64,000 bases of DNA from Cognataquiflexum nitidum (GCF_022538055.1 NZ_JAKZAM010000023.1:1-64000); one strand, 5' to 3'. Positions 45,613 through 55,810 are shown, counted from the stretch's first letter. Numbers and translations are program-made. Notes: a model not told the origin generated them from the sequence alone.

Positions 45613-47319
45613 CTATTTTTTGGCAAAAAACAACTGAATCACCGTCGAAAATCCCATCACAAAAAAGCAGCCTATCGCATTGTACCAAAGAAATCCGATA
45701 TCGATCGGGATCCCCAACAGCGAGTCACCGTTTTTCCAGTGGATCAAGAGAATCAAAGCCTGTGAAATAAAGGCAGCGATAAATACTGCGTGACCCTTCA
45801 CCCATTTCATATAAAAACCGACAAGAAATATCCCCAAAATCGTCCCGTAAAAGAGGGAACCGAGCAGGTTGACGGCTTGGATCAGGTTTTCAAACAGGGA
45901 AGCATAGATGGCAAACAGAATCGCAAACCCGCCCCAAATCGCCGTAAACCACTTAGAAGAAACCATATAATGGTATTGACTCGCATTCTTCACAATAGAG
46001 CGCTTGTACATGTCGATCGTCGTGGTCGTTCCTAAGGAGTTGAACTCCGACGCAGAAGAAGACATGGCTGCACTAAAGATCACCGCAAAAAGCAACCCAA
46101 TAATGCCCTTAGGCAGGTAATCCATCACAAACCGCATAAAGATATAATCGGTGTCCCGTGTTACTGCAGCCGCATCATTTCTGACAATCAGGTCTTTTAC
46201 TTCATTTCGGATGGTTTCCTGGTATTGGCTTTTCTTTTGGATGCCGTCCTTCGCCATGGCGATACCGGCTTCATCTTCCGCCTCTACGGCTTTCAGAAGG
46301 TCTTGGATGTCTTTGTTCTTTTCCTGAAAAACCTGCGTAAACTCATCCTGCAAAAACCTGTAATCTTCCTTCAGTGCGCTGTTTTCCAATTGCTCGGTCT
46401 GTTGCTTGTTGAACACGACAGGAGGTTGGAAGAATTGGTAAAATACAAATACCATCACCCCGATAAAGAGGATGATAAACTGCATCGGTACTTTCAGCAG
46501 GCCGTTCATCATCAGCCCCATCCTGCTTTGCGTCAGCGAACTGCCGGAAAGGTAGCGCTGCACCTGAGATTGGTCAGTCCCAAAGTAAGAAAGAAAAAGA
46601 AATAGCGCTGCGGTCATCCCTGACCAAAAATTATAGCGGTCCGCCCAATTAAACTCAAAATTGACCACATTGAGTTTTTCCATTTTGCCCGCCACATGCA
46701 AGGCTTCGGTAAACCTCACCGGAAGCATGTAGATGACCAGAATTCCTGCCAAAAGCATTCCCCCCATCATCACACCCATTTGTTGTTTTTGGGTAATTGA
46801 TACGGCCTTGGTACCGCCGGAAACAGTGTATATAATCACCAGCACCCCGATAAAAATGCAGGTGAAGGTGAGGTTCCAATTCAACAAAGTCGAAAGTATA
46901 ATCGCCGGGGCATAGATCGTAATCCCTGCTGCAAGACCCCTTTGAACGAGGAAAAGAAACGCTGCCAAAGTCCTTGTCTTCAGGTCAAACCTTGTCTCCA
47001 AAAACTCATAGGCAGTATACACTTTCAGTTTGTAATAGATCGGAAGGAAAGTGACCGAAAGGATAATCATCGCCAAAGGCAATCCGAAGTAAAACTGGAT
47101 AAAGCGCATCCCGTCCTCATAGGCTTGGCCTGGGGTACTCAAAAAGGTGATAGCCGAGGCCTGGGTCGCCATGATAGAAAGCCCGATCGTCCACCAATTC
47201 ATGTTGGTATTCCCTCTGATATAACTATCCATATCCTGCTTCCCTCTCGTCTTATACACTCCATATCCAACGATGGCCGACAAGGTTCCGAAAAGTACAA
47301 TCCAGTCTAATGCACTCAT
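45613..47319 (-). CDS. Sodium/solute symporter (SSS family, SGLT-like)
   Basis: The 568-residue inner-membrane protein has about thirteen helices of the LeuT-like SSS fold. The N-terminal MNWWTIGLSIMATQASAITF and the sodium-site region FSAAMSSSASEFNSLGTTTT are family signatures. A hydrophilic insert at about residues 308-390 (charged, coiled-coil-like) lies between two helices and is not part of the common fold. It likely imports a sugar, sialic-acid-like compound or other organic solute. Its start codon overlaps the stop of a 33-residue peptide gene (ATGA), and that peptide overlaps the PIG-L gene the same way. Confidence 0.93.
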   Translation of the reverse strand: MSALDWIVLFGTLSAIVGYGVYKTRGKQDMDSYIRGNTNMNWWTIGLSIMATQASAITFLSTPGQAYEDGMRFIQFYFGLPLAMIILSVTFLPIYYKLKVYTAYEFLETRFDLKTRTLAAFLFLVQRGLAAGITIYAPAIILSTLLNWNLTFTCIFIGVLVIIYTVSGGTKAVSITQKQQMGVMMGGMLLAGILVIYMLPVRFTEALHVAGKMEKLNVVNFEFNWADRYNFWSGMTAALFLFLSYFGTDQSQVQRYLSGSSLTQSRMGLMMNGLLKVPMQFIILFIGVMVFVFYQFFQPPVVFNKQQTEQLENSALKEDYRFLQDEFTQVFQEKNKDIQDLLKAVEAEDEAGIAMAKDGIQKKSQYQETIRNEVKDLIVRNDAAAVTRDTDYIFMRFVMDYLPKGIIGLLFAVIFSAAMSSSASEFNSLGTTTTIDMYKRSIVKNASQYHYMVSSKWFTAIWGGFAILFAIYASLFENLIQAVNLLGSLFYGTILGIFLVGFYMKWVKGHAVFIAAFISQALILLIHWKNGDSLLGIPIDIGFLWYNAIGCFFVMGFSTVIQLFFAKK

Positions 47320-47417
47320 GCGAAGTGGTGGGTTAGCCAGTAAAAAAACAAAATCAAACCACCCAGGGTCAGCATCAAGCCTATGTACCAGTTGTTCCAG
47401 TTGATTTTACCTTTCAT
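47316..47417 (-). CDS. Short membrane peptide (33 residues) between PIG-L and symporter genes
   Basis: ATG at 47417 opens 33 codons beginning MKGKINWNNWYIG, followed by a hydrophobic stretch (LMLTLGGLILFFYWLT) and the end HHFA. It has one membrane helix preceded by a basic, Trp-rich N terminus. The start overlaps the PIG-L stop (ATGA, 47414-47417) and its stop overlaps the symporter start (ATGA, 47316-47319), so translation of the three genes is probably coupled. It resembles in size and position small accessory subunits of secondary transporters. Function is not known. Confidence 0.7.
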   Translation of the reverse strand: MKGKINWNNWYIGLMLTLGGLILFFYWLTHHFA

Positions 47418-49870
47418 TTCCCTTGCTCAATAAGGTTGACAAATAACTTGACTGCACCGGGCACTCCTGCCGGCAACTGACGGAACCAGGAGATACTGGA
47501 GTAGGTATATGTTCCCGCACCATATTTGGTATGGATCAAAGAGCCTCCAAAAAATTTTTCTCCCGGATCCTGAAAAGCAATTGGCGCACTGTAGTTTGGA
47601 TCCCAATCTGCTGTGAAGTAGAGTCCCCTTTCCTGCACCCATCCTTCAAAATCCTTAGCGGTAATTTTATTGGGCCCTGCCAAAACCGGATGGGAATAAT
47701 CTACCTGAATCGGTGAATTTTCTACTGTCACCCTTTCTCTCGATATCACAAACGGATACGGACCAAGGTCTTTGGTAAGCAAAGGAGAACCGGTATTGTA
47801 TTGGACGATTACATTTCCTCCCTCTTTTACATATTCCATCAACTGATCGACATTGGAAGCGAGTGCCTGATTGACATTGAATGCCCTGATGCCAATGATA
47901 ACCGTGGAAAAGGCCTTGAGCCTGTCTTTTTGAATATCAGAATCCTCCAAAATGCTCACCTGATAGCCAAGGTTTTTAAGTACTTCAGCCACATCATCAC
48001 CGGCACCATTGATGTAACCGATCTTTTGGCCTGAAACTTTCATCTCTGCCTTGACAAGTCCAAAAGAAGTACTGGTAAAATACGTCAGGTTGGGAATATG
48101 CTTGTAAGAGATCCGCTTGGTATCCAAGTTGAATTCCCTGCCGTCTTTGCTTTGGAAGGTGACCAAAACCTGTTTTTTCTCTTGGTCAGAATCCAGGATA
48201 TCAATCGTGTAGAGTGTCCTCTTTCTCCTATCATCCTTGCCTACACTGACGATTCGATATTGGCTAGGAGATAAGCCTTTAAGCATAAGTTCCCCATCCA
48301 AAATCTTATCCCTGAAACTCACCTCCACATGAAGTTTATGCTCGGCACCTTCCACCAAAAACAGATTGGCTTTATCCAGGTGCACATTGACCTCTGGTAC
48401 CAAAGTAAATGGCTGCTTGATCTCGCCGTCTACCTGATCATTGTATTTGTATTGGAGAGGAAGCTCCATCCTGATTTTCTGCCCATCAATTTCAAGGGAC
48501 ACTACTCCAAAGATACTTGGGCTGTTGTTGGGTTTTCCGATTTTTTCAGGTTCGGTGATGTTGAACAAGGCTCCATCCAAAGGTTTTTCTAACCAAAATG
48601 GCTGAGAAACGGGATAGTCCTTGGGAATTTGAATTTCAACAGGGGCAGTTACCGGAATATTGCCACTAGCCTCTTTCGCAATTTGGGTTTCAAAAAGTGT
48701 ACCGTCAAAGGATTGGACTTTCACGACACTTTGCGCAGGGTTATTGAAAACAAATTCAGCATTGATTTTTTCGCCGGGATAGCCTATTTCTTTCTTGATA
48801 TTGAATTCTCCTTTGATGCCTAGAGTTTCCAAGATCAATCCATCGAGTAGCACCTTTTTTTCTGTCAGCCAAACCGCGGTTGATTTTTGGGTATCAAGCA
48901 AAGCCTTGATTTTAAGCAAGCCTTGCAGGTTATTTTCAGGTTGGATAAAGTCAAAGGAGGAAAGCACAGCTTCAATGGACTTGGTGATTTCTGCCCCGTT
49001 GGGAAGTTCATTCCAACGGCTGTCTATCCCTTCAAAAGGATGTGATTTAAAAGGAGAACCTTTGATCAGTTCTATAAAGTCATTGCCTTGACCAATCTGG
49101 GAGGTCGATCCGAAGCCTTGGGATTTGTGCATGGTCCTGCTGTCAGCGGCAATCTTGGAATAGGTTGTCCCCAACAGAGGATTGTATTCTCCCACCAAAA
49201 ACTTATGGTAGGTCTTTCCTTCTTCGGGTTCGTATTGCCCTCCCCAATTGTAAGCATTCCAAAAGACACTTTTGGGCTGCCATACGGAAACATATTTGAG
49301 TTGCTCGGGGAAGGCATTCTTGTCAGCGGCAAGTTCAAATGCCTCTACAGAAAGCATGGCTGAACTGGTATGGTGACCGTGCGTGGTACCGGGAATGGTG
49401 TTGAACCTGTTGACAATCACATCAGGCTGGTACTTCCGAATGATCCAAACCACATCGGAAAGGAGTTTCTTTTTATCCCAATTGTTGAAAGTTTCGTCAG
49501 GGTTTTTGCTGAATCCAAAGTCCAAGGCTCTGGTAAAAAATTGCCTCCCACCGTCAGTTTCCCTCGCTCTCAGAAGTTCCTGAGTACGGATCATGCCCAA
49601 TTCTATACCCAATTCACTACCGATCAGATTTTGTCCGCCGTCTCCTCTCGTCAGCGAAAGGTAAGCCACTTCCGCATGTTCGGCATTGGCTAGGTAAGCA
49701 ATCAGTCTGGTATTCTCATCATCAGGGTGCGCCGCAACAAACAATATCCGTTTGGTTTCCTGAAATCTGAGCAGTTTATGGTATAGCTGGGAGGAAGGAT
49801 TGGCTTGCGCAAAAATCGGAACTGTAAAAAGGTAACATAAGCAAAATAGCCACCACTTTTGATTCTTCAT
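47414..49870 (-). CDS. Exported PIG-L family deacetylase with C-terminal amidotransferase-like domain
   Basis: The 818-residue protein has a signal peptide (MKNQKWWLFCLCYLF, then PIFAQ). At about residues 35-260 is the LmbE/PIG-L domain with the zinc motif AHPDDEN and HHTSS (His at the far end of the site). Such enzymes remove acetyl groups from N-acetylated sugars. The middle is beta-rich and unassigned. The C-terminal 200 residues (GYINGAGDDVAEVLKNLGYQ, IGIRAFNVN) look like a type 1 glutamine-amidotransferase-like fold without a visible catalytic triad. With a sodium symporter downstream it may belong to uptake of an amino-sugar compound. Confidence 0.88.
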   Translation of the reverse strand: MKNQKWWLFCLCYLFTVPIFAQANPSSQLYHKLLRFQETKRILFVAAHPDDENTRLIAYLANAEHAEVAYLSLTRGDGGQNLIGSELGIELGMIRTQELLRARETDGGRQFFTRALDFGFSKNPDETFNNWDKKKLLSDVVWIIRKYQPDVIVNRFNTIPGTTHGHHTSSAMLSVEAFELAADKNAFPEQLKYVSVWQPKSVFWNAYNWGGQYEPEEGKTYHKFLVGEYNPLLGTTYSKIAADSRTMHKSQGFGSTSQIGQGNDFIELIKGSPFKSHPFEGIDSRWNELPNGAEITKSIEAVLSSFDFIQPENNLQGLLKIKALLDTQKSTAVWLTEKKVLLDGLILETLGIKGEFNIKKEIGYPGEKINAEFVFNNPAQSVVKVQSFDGTLFETQIAKEASGNIPVTAPVEIQIPKDYPVSQPFWLEKPLDGALFNITEPEKIGKPNNSPSIFGVVSLEIDGQKIRMELPLQYKYNDQVDGEIKQPFTLVPEVNVHLDKANLFLVEGAEHKLHVEVSFRDKILDGELMLKGLSPSQYRIVSVGKDDRRKRTLYTIDILDSDQEKKQVLVTFQSKDGREFNLDTKRISYKHIPNLTYFTSTSFGLVKAEMKVSGQKIGYINGAGDDVAEVLKNLGYQVSILEDSDIQKDRLKAFSTVIIGIRAFNVNQALASNVDQLMEYVKEGGNVIVQYNTGSPLLTKDLGPYPFVISRERVTVENSPIQVDYSHPVLAGPNKITAKDFEGWVQERGLYFTADWDPNYSAPIAFQDPGEKFFGGSLIHTKYGAGTYTYSSISWFRQLPAGVPGAVKLFVNLIEQGK

Positions 49871-49980
49871 GTTTTTTAAAATTTGGGTAAAATGTAAGGT
49901 AAGCAATTAGCAAAAAAAACTGTTTTTTATACCAGTGGGTTTTGCCCATTGTTAAAATATCTTAATAATTATTATGGTTA

Positions 49981-50098
49981 CCGTTTTGCCATTTTGCGAA
50001 GGTGGAAATTTTCAGCACTAAACTTCACTAGATTCATAAAGCTTGAATCAAGCAATTCACGGTCATAGAAGCAGGATACCCCTGCTATTGCAAAACGG
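49981..50098. repeat. Inverted-repeat-bounded non-coding element
   Basis: CCGTTTTGC (49981-49989) and GCAAAACGG (50090-50098) are perfect inverted repeats enclosing 100 bases. Inside are two further hairpins, GCTTGA-A-TCAAGC (50041-50053) and AGCAGG/CCTGCT (about 50070-50086). The whole can fold into a long branched structure. The neighbouring bPH-domain gene is AT-rich. It might be a dispersed intergenic repeat, a non-autonomous mobile element or a recombination site of integron-cassette type. No protein gene lies here. Confidence 0.45.
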
Positions 50099-50148
50099 CT
50101 GTTGGTGGCTAGTGCTTAATATTGTCTTGTAGTGTCACATGCTTCATT

Positions 50149-50568
50149 TTATTTCTTCTTGAACTTTACTTCCACATTTGAATTTAACCTTAAGATGTTA
50201 TCGATAAATTCAGTCTTATGTTTTGGTGAAATAATTATTGAGTCAAATTTGCCATAATTTATTTCAATTCTGTCAAGCGAAGTCGCAGGCGAGCTAAGCG
50301 GATTGTTAGTCTCGGTAATCTTTTTTATAGTTTTAATGTCAATCGTCCTATTAAACAAAAATACACATTTAATAATTAGTTTATCACTTTCTATTGTATA
50401 GTTTGTCGTCAAAAACACATGAACAACAAAGAGGATTACAGGTAAAAGAATTGCTAATCCTATCCATCTTGGTTCTATTATTATGGTCAAAACTAAAACA
50501 GTCCCTAATATAAGGGCAATAGGGATTACTAATTCAAGTCCGATTTTTGATTTATATATTTTCTTCAT
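50149..50568 (-). CDS. Membrane protein with bacterial PH domain (YyaB-like)
   Basis: The 139-residue protein has two N-terminal hydrophobic helices (about 8-30 and 33-52) and then a beta-sandwich region typical of bacterial PH domains of the bPH_4/YyaB type, YTIESDKLIIKCVFLFNRTI, followed by IKKITETNNPLSSPATSLDR and KFDSIIISPKHKTEFIDNIL. Its role is unknown. Longer in-frame starts (50583, 50595) exist. The base composition is more AT-rich than its neighbours, and an unusual inverted-repeat segment lies just downstream, so recent acquisition is possible. Confidence 0.75.
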   Translation of the reverse strand: MKKIYKSKIGLELVIPIALILGTVLVLTIIIEPRWIGLAILLPVILFVVHVFLTTNYTIESDKLIIKCVFLFNRTIDIKTIKKITETNNPLSSPATSLDRIEINYGKFDSIIISPKHKTEFIDNILRLNSNVEVKFKKK

Positions 50569-50688
50569 TTTTAAACTGTCCATATTAAACGGCATGTCTT
50601 TTTACACTTGACCCAAACTGATTCTTTGCTAAAGGTTCATTTCCTGCTGATGGTACTGACTATAGACTACAGACCGAGCGCTGTAAAC

Positions 50689-51843
50689 TCAATACGAATT
50701 CTTATCCCTGAAAATTGAATACCCTACTGTCCATTCAAAAAAATCAGCTTTGAACCCATGCGCCTTCAAGGTGACGCCGGTAAACAGTTGGTTTGAGAAC
50801 CTGTACCTGATGCCTACCCTTTCATAATAAATGCTAGGCTCGTCATTGAAATAATTGCGGTGCATATATACCCCTATTCCCAGGGGAATGGAAAAATTCT
50901 TTTTCAACATCCATTCTCCAGATGCGACAAGTGCGAAGGATGCTTTGTCCATAAATCCACTTTTGCCCCAATCTCCCGGTAATGAACCATTGGCAGCATA
51001 AAACATATCAAGTCCCAGACCGTACCTGAGTTTGTAATTTGTCTGCCTGAGGTAATTGGCACTGAACCCCCACTTCAGGTAAATATCCCCCCCGATTTCA
51101 TAGTTTTTGGCACCAACTGAAGTCCATAGGTTCACATGACTGTTTCGGATGTATTTAGGAATGTCCGAAAGGTTTGATCTATCGAAAACAGCAGGGTTTA
51201 AGGTCGATCTGAGGCCTATTGAAAATGGGATAAAATTTAAGCCAGAGTTAGGTTTTTTGATTGAGCCATTTGAAAAATGCTTTAATCCAAAGGAAGTATC
51301 TAGATCTAACCAAGGGGAAATCGCATATCGCATAGAAAAGCCAACATGGACGTAACCATTTCTATATGATCCAATAAATTGATTTGTAGGATTGAAGTCA
51401 GGATCATATGGTTTGAAGTTAAAGGCCAACCCAAATGCAAAAAAGTAACTGTAACTCAACCTGCCTTTCAAAAAAGATTTGGAAAATGGAAGGTCAGCAT
51501 AGGCATAAACAGCGTTGGGTTTGCCTATAAAATCATTCTTGAAAGTCGCAGTATAAAGTCCAATACCATAAGTTGGGTACCTGTAAATCCTATTATAGAG
51601 ATTGTTTCTTGTATTTCTGAACCCCAACCTGAAGTCTATCGCTTTATATTCCAAACCATTCTTTATGAATTGACCCCACTCCGTATTTTTGGGAATCATA
51701 GGTCCAGTCTCCAAAAGGAGACTTAGATGTTTTTGAAATTTGGGATTTTTGGGAATGGAATCAAGGTTATCGGAAGCAGAAGCCAATCCCGAAGAAAAAA
51801 TCAAAAAGAAAAACCAAAATCTAATCAGGGGATTAACAGGCAT
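50689..51843 (-). CDS. Outer-membrane lipid A 3-O-deacylase-like protein (PagL family)
   Basis: The 384-residue protein has a signal peptide (MPVNPLIRFWFFFLIFSSGL, cleaved near ASAS) and a beta-barrel of PagL (acyloxyacyl hydrolase) type. The catalytic His-Ser pair is visible in GLKHFSNGSI at about residue 190, as in PagL where His and Ser form the active site with an acid. It would remove an acyl chain from lipid A in the outer membrane. It is longer than classical PagL (about 170), with extra strands on both sides, a form known in Bacteroidota. Substrate is inferred only. Confidence 0.82.
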   Translation of the reverse strand: MPVNPLIRFWFFFLIFSSGLASASDNLDSIPKNPKFQKHLSLLLETGPMIPKNTEWGQFIKNGLEYKAIDFRLGFRNTRNNLYNRIYRYPTYGIGLYTATFKNDFIGKPNAVYAYADLPFSKSFLKGRLSYSYFFAFGLAFNFKPYDPDFNPTNQFIGSYRNGYVHVGFSMRYAISPWLDLDTSFGLKHFSNGSIKKPNSGLNFIPFSIGLRSTLNPAVFDRSNLSDIPKYIRNSHVNLWTSVGAKNYEIGGDIYLKWGFSANYLRQTNYKLRYGLGLDMFYAANGSLPGDWGKSGFMDKASFALVASGEWMLKKNFSIPLGIGVYMHRNYFNDEPSIYYERVGIRYRFSNQLFTGVTLKAHGFKADFFEWTVGYSIFRDKNSY

Positions 51844-51922
51844 TTGAAAGACTGTTTTTTAGTTCCAAGCGCTAAAAATGAAAATTAATTTTCAGGAAAC
51901 AAAATCAGGATGCACAACAAAA

Positions 51923-51948
51923 AAAAGCCGTCAAAAATGACGGCTTTT
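51923..51948 (-). terminator. Terminator of the TPR gene after gyrA
   Basis: An 11-bp perfect stem AAAAGCCGTCA/TGACGGCTTTT (51923-51933, 51938-51948) with an AAAA loop is followed on the minus strand by a T tract. It lies 24 bases beyond the stop. Confidence 0.92.
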
Positions 51949-51971
51949 AAGTTGTCCTTATGGATTCGAAA

Positions 51972-53180
51972 TTACTTTTCCATCCAATCAGCCCCGAGTT
52001 TGGCGACCAACATTTTATTGTATTTTTCAACCTCGGCGGTGTTTTTTAATCTTACATGTACATTGTACAAAATCTCCATTATTTCCACATTATCAGGTCT
52101 TAAAGACAAACCTTTTTCGAAATATTGAACTGATTCAGCATACAAACCTTCAGCCTGTTTGGTCATTGTAGGAGCATTTTTTTCCCATTCATCATCCGTC
52201 AAATCATTGATTTTGGATAAAATTTCCCTTGCCTGATCCAAGAAGATGGCTCCGGTATAATAATTACCTTCAAAGAAATTAGGGTCTGCCACAACGGATT
52301 TTTTATACTCCTCCAAAGCACCTGCCTTATCACCTGATTGTTCCAACAGATAACCGTATCTCAACAACAAGCCTGCATTGTTAGGATCAGAAACCAAAGC
52401 CTCTTTCACAGATGCCATTGCCTCATCCATTTTGTTCATTTGAAGCAGCAACTGCACTTCAAATTCTGAAAGGGTTTTGTCATCAGGATAATCCGCTCTT
52501 GCACGGGTCACATATTTGTAAGCCTCTTCCGGCTCTTTATCTTCACCGCTGATTATCTGAATCAAAAGGTAATACGCGCTTAGCTTGTTATACTCTTTTA
52601 CCTCAATCAGTTTTTTGAATTGTTTTTTGGCATCTTCGTAATTACCAATATCGTTGGCAATATAACCTGCATTGAAGGAAGCTGTGGTATCAGTAGGGTC
52701 TATATCTGACATCAGGTTAAAAAACTCATAAGCCATTTCCATGTCCTCATTTTCATAAGTGACGATGGCCTTTTCAAATGCTGAATTTTTTAAAGTCCTG
52801 ATAGAATAGGGTCTGAAATTTTCTCCCAAATCCGGGATTTCTTCTTTATAGACCTCTTTACCTACTTTACTTTCTTTGTCATTTCCCGACATTTCCATTG
52901 CTTTGGTAAATTGTTCGAGGGCTGCTCTTCCTGTTTCTACTGTAGAGGCCACATTGGAGGAATCCTGACCAAATTTTTTGGTCAAAATCCTCGCTTTAAG
53001 GAGTGGGGTCTCAGGGTTATCCTTTGTTTCAGGATTATCAAGTGCTGCATCAATCTCTGTTAAAGCTAGTTCAAGATCTCCTTTTTTGAAGTTCTTTTCC
53101 GCGGCACTGACGACTTTCTTTTGGGCAAAAGCACCTGTCGCAAATGCAACCAATGCTATTGATAAGATTACCTTTTTCAT
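51972..53180 (-). CDS. Exported tetratricopeptide-repeat protein
   Basis: This 402-residue protein has a signal peptide (MKKVILSIALVAFATGAFAQ). The mature part consists of TPR-type helical hairpins: NFKKGDLELALTEIDAALDN near residue 30, NAGYIANDIGNYEDAKKQFK near 165, and YLLEQSGDKAGALEEYKKSV near 275. A run with NDLTDDEWEKNAPTMTKQAE interrupts the repeats around 320. It may scaffold envelope assemblies. It follows gyrA by 57 bases on the same strand and is probably cotranscribed with it, an unexpected pairing that is nevertheless common in this phylum to my recollection. Confidence 0.88.
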   Translation of the reverse strand: MKKVILSIALVAFATGAFAQKKVVSAAEKNFKKGDLELALTEIDAALDNPETKDNPETPLLKARILTKKFGQDSSNVASTVETGRAALEQFTKAMEMSGNDKESKVGKEVYKEEIPDLGENFRPYSIRTLKNSAFEKAIVTYENEDMEMAYEFFNLMSDIDPTDTTASFNAGYIANDIGNYEDAKKQFKKLIEVKEYNKLSAYYLLIQIISGEDKEPEEAYKYVTRARADYPDDKTLSEFEVQLLLQMNKMDEAMASVKEALVSDPNNAGLLLRYGYLLEQSGDKAGALEEYKKSVVADPNFFEGNYYTGAIFLDQAREILSKINDLTDDEWEKNAPTMTKQAEGLYAESVQYFEKGLSLRPDNVEIMEILYNVHVRLKNTAEVEKYNKMLVAKLGADWMEK

Positions 53181-53237
53181 TTGTTTTCTTTTTTTCTAAT
53201 TATTTGGTTCTGTATTGGTTCAATTATAAGTATTGGA

Positions 53238-55718
53238 TTATGATTCCGGTGCAGCTTCTACCTCATCCTCTTCTTCCCTAGTGATTTTTTCGACTGACGA
53301 AATTTCATCACTTTCGCTTAATTTAATCAACCTGACCCCCTGTGTAGCCCTACCCATCACTCTCAATTCAGACACTGGAGTTCTGATTGTAATCCCTGAT
53401 TTATTGATAATCATCAAGTCATCACTATCTACTACTTCTTTGATCGCTACTAGATAACCTGTCTTTTCCGTGATATTCATGGCTTTCACCCCTTTTCCAC
53501 CCCTATTGGTTATCCTGTACTCTTCTATAAGCGAACGCTTACCGTACCCTTTTTCGGAAACCACAAGAAGTGTGGCATCTTCCCTGGAAGCACATACCAT
53601 GCCAACCACTTCGTCTTTAACATCACTTAACGTAATGGCCTTTACTCCTGTAGCCGTTCTTCCCATTGGCCTTACTGTAGACTCATGGAAATGTACCGCC
53701 CTGCCCGATTTCGCTGCAATGATGATGTGGGAATCACCATTAGTCATATCGACCCGGAGCAACTGATCATCCTCCCTGATATTCAGGGCGATAATTCCGT
53801 TTGTTCTCGGTCTGGAATATTGTTCCAAATTGGTTTTCTTGATAATTCCCTTCTTGGTCACCATGACCAAATAATTATTGGTGATATAATCAATATCATT
53901 CAAATCTCCCACCTGAATGATGGACCTGATTTTATCTTCTGAGGTAATATTGATCAGGTTTTGGATCGGCCTTCCTTTTGTGGCTTTTGCACCCTCAGGT
54001 ATTGCATAGGTTTTGAGCCAGAATAATTTACCGAGATCGGTAAAAATCAACAGGTAATTATGTGTAGAAGCAGTAAAAAGGTACTCAGTCCAATCATCCT
54101 CTTTGGTGATCGCTCCCCTTGAGCCTACGCCTCCTCTTCCCTGTGACCTGTATTCCGTCAAAGCTGTCCTTTTGATATACCCCTGGTGGGAAACGGTAAT
54201 AATTACCTCCTCATTAGGAATCATATCTTCATAGCTAAAATCTTCGGCATTATGCTCGATGGTTGTCCTTCTTGCATCATTGTACCGGTCTTTGATTTCA
54301 TTGAGTTCGTCCTTGATGATCTGCATCCTGCGCTCTTCACTGCCCAAAATATCTTTTAGGTCAATAATCAAGGTCATGATCTCATTATATTCATCCTGGA
54401 TTTTTTCTCTTTCCATGCCGGTGAGACGCTGCAATCGCATGTCCAAAATGGCACGTGCCTGAATCTCACTCAAGCTGAATCTTTCCATCAATCCGTTTCG
54501 GGCTGTTTCAGGATCCCTGGAACTCCTGATTAAAGAAATCACCTCATCCAAGTGATCCAATGCGATCAGATAGCCTTCCAAGATATGTGCTCTCTTCTCA
54601 GCCTCTCTCAGTTCGTATTCTGTTCTCCTAATGACTACCTCATGCCTGTGATTGACATAATGGAATATCATGTCTTTAAGGTTGAGTGTTTGAGGTCTTC
54701 CTTTGACGAGAGCGACATTGTTGACCGAAAAAGAGGTCTGAAGCTGTGTTTGCTTGTAAAGGTTGTTGAGAACAACACTTGATATCGCATCTCTTTTCAA
54801 CTCATATACAATCCTCATGCCCTGACGGTCTGATTCGTCCCTGATGGCTGAGATGCCGTCTATTTTCTTTTCGTTGATCAGTGCAGCAGTCTTTTCGATC
54901 ATATTGGCCTTGTTGACCAAATATGGAATCTCGGTAATGATAATTGCTTCCCTACCGTTATCCTTGGTTTCGATTTCTGCTTTGCCTCTTACAACTACAC
55001 GTCCACGGCCTGTTTCAAAAGCTGCTTTCACGCCGTTGTACCCGTAAATGATCCCTCCGGTAGGGAAATCCGGAGCAATAATAAATTCCATCAATTCGGC
55101 GATGGTAATATCTCTGTTGTCTATAAATGCGATAATGCCACTTACAACCTCCCCGAGATTGTGCGGGGCCATATTGGTAGCCATACCGACTGCAATACCT
55201 GAAGTGCCGTTAAGCAACAAGGCCGGGATTTTGGCAGGCAATACAACGGGTTCTTTTAAGGAATCATCAAAATTGAGCTGAAAATCGACGGTTTCTTTGT
55301 TGATATCAATAAGTAACTCCTCAGCAATTCTTTTTAACCTTGCTTCGGTATAACGCATCGCAGCAGGATTATCTCCGTCCACCGACCCGAAGTTTCCCTG
55401 TCCATCTACCAAAGGATATCTCAAGGACCAAGGCTGGGCCATCCTGACCATGGTCTCATATACAGCTGAGTCACCATGGGGATGGTACTTACCCAATACT
55501 TCCCCGACTATTCTTGCAGATTTTTTATAGGGCTTGTTATGCATCACACCCAATTCTTGCATACCAAAAAGTATCCTTCTGTGAACCGGTTTGAGTCCGT
55601 CTCTAACATCCGGAAGGGCTCTTGAAACAATAACTGACATCGAATAATCGATGTACGCCCCTCTCATTTCATCCTCAATTGTAATAGGGATTATATTCTC
55701 GTTTTCTCCTTGCGCCAT
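53238..55718 (-). CDS. gyrA: DNA gyrase subunit A
   Basis: The 826-residue protein is the cleavage-rejoining subunit of gyrase. It introduces negative supercoils with GyrB. The catalytic tyrosine lies in [10 protein letters not shown] at about residue 123. The quinolone-resistance region reads [17 protein letters not shown], with Ser and Glu at the E. coli 83 and 87 positions, the usual wild-type-like state. The C-terminal domain carries six beta-pinwheel blades and the GyrA box [10 protein letters not shown]. It ends with an acidic tail ([12 protein letters not shown]). GyrB is not in the window. Confidence 0.98.
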   Translation of the reverse strand: MAQGENENIIPITIEDEMRGAYIDYSMSVIVSRALPDVRDGLKPVHRRILFGMQELGVMHNKPYKKSARIVGEVLGKYHPHGDSAVYETMVRMAQPWSLRYPLVDGQGNFGSVDGDNPAAMRYTEARLKRIAEELLIDINKETVDFQLNFDDSLKEPVVLPAKIPALLLNGTSGIAVGMATNMAPHNLGEVVSGIIAFIDNRDITIAELMEFIIAPDFPTGGIIYGYNGVKAAFETGRGRVVVRGKAEIETKDNGREAIIITEIPYLVNKANMIEKTAALINEKKIDGISAIRDESDRQGMRIVYELKRDAISSVVLNNLYKQTQLQTSFSVNNVALVKGRPQTLNLKDMIFHYVNHRHEVVIRRTEYELREAEKRAHILEGYLIALDHLDEVISLIRSSRDPETARNGLMERFSLSEIQARAILDMRLQRLTGMEREKIQDEYNEIMTLIIDLKDILGSEERRMQIIKDELNEIKDRYNDARRTTIEHNAEDFSYEDMIPNEEVIITVSHQGYIKRTALTEYRSQGRGGVGSRGAITKEDDWTEYLFTASTHNYLLIFTDLGKLFWLKTYAIPEGAKATKGRPIQNLINITSEDKIRSIIQVGDLNDIDYITNNYLVMVTKKGIIKKTNLEQYSRPRTNGIIALNIREDDQLLRVDMTNGDSHIIIAAKSGRAVHFHESTVRPMGRTATGVKAITLSDVKDEVVGMVCASREDATLLVVSEKGYGKRSLIEEYRITNRGGKGVKAMNITEKTGYLVAIKEVVDSDDLMIINKSGITIRTPVSELRVMGRATQGVRLIKLSESDEISSVEKITREEEDEVEAAPES

Positions 55719-55810
55719 ATTTTAAAAGGTGATCAATAAGCCTGCAAGTTAATAAAAAGAATACGGTTTTAAAAAGGGAATGCGATCTTGGGACAGGTTT
55801 TGATTTGACA

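Noticed and set aside
50090..50115. Typical integron attC site
   Set aside because: The core sites do not match the RYYYAAC/GTTRRRY consensus well and no integrase is seen, so only an unspecified repeat is claimed.
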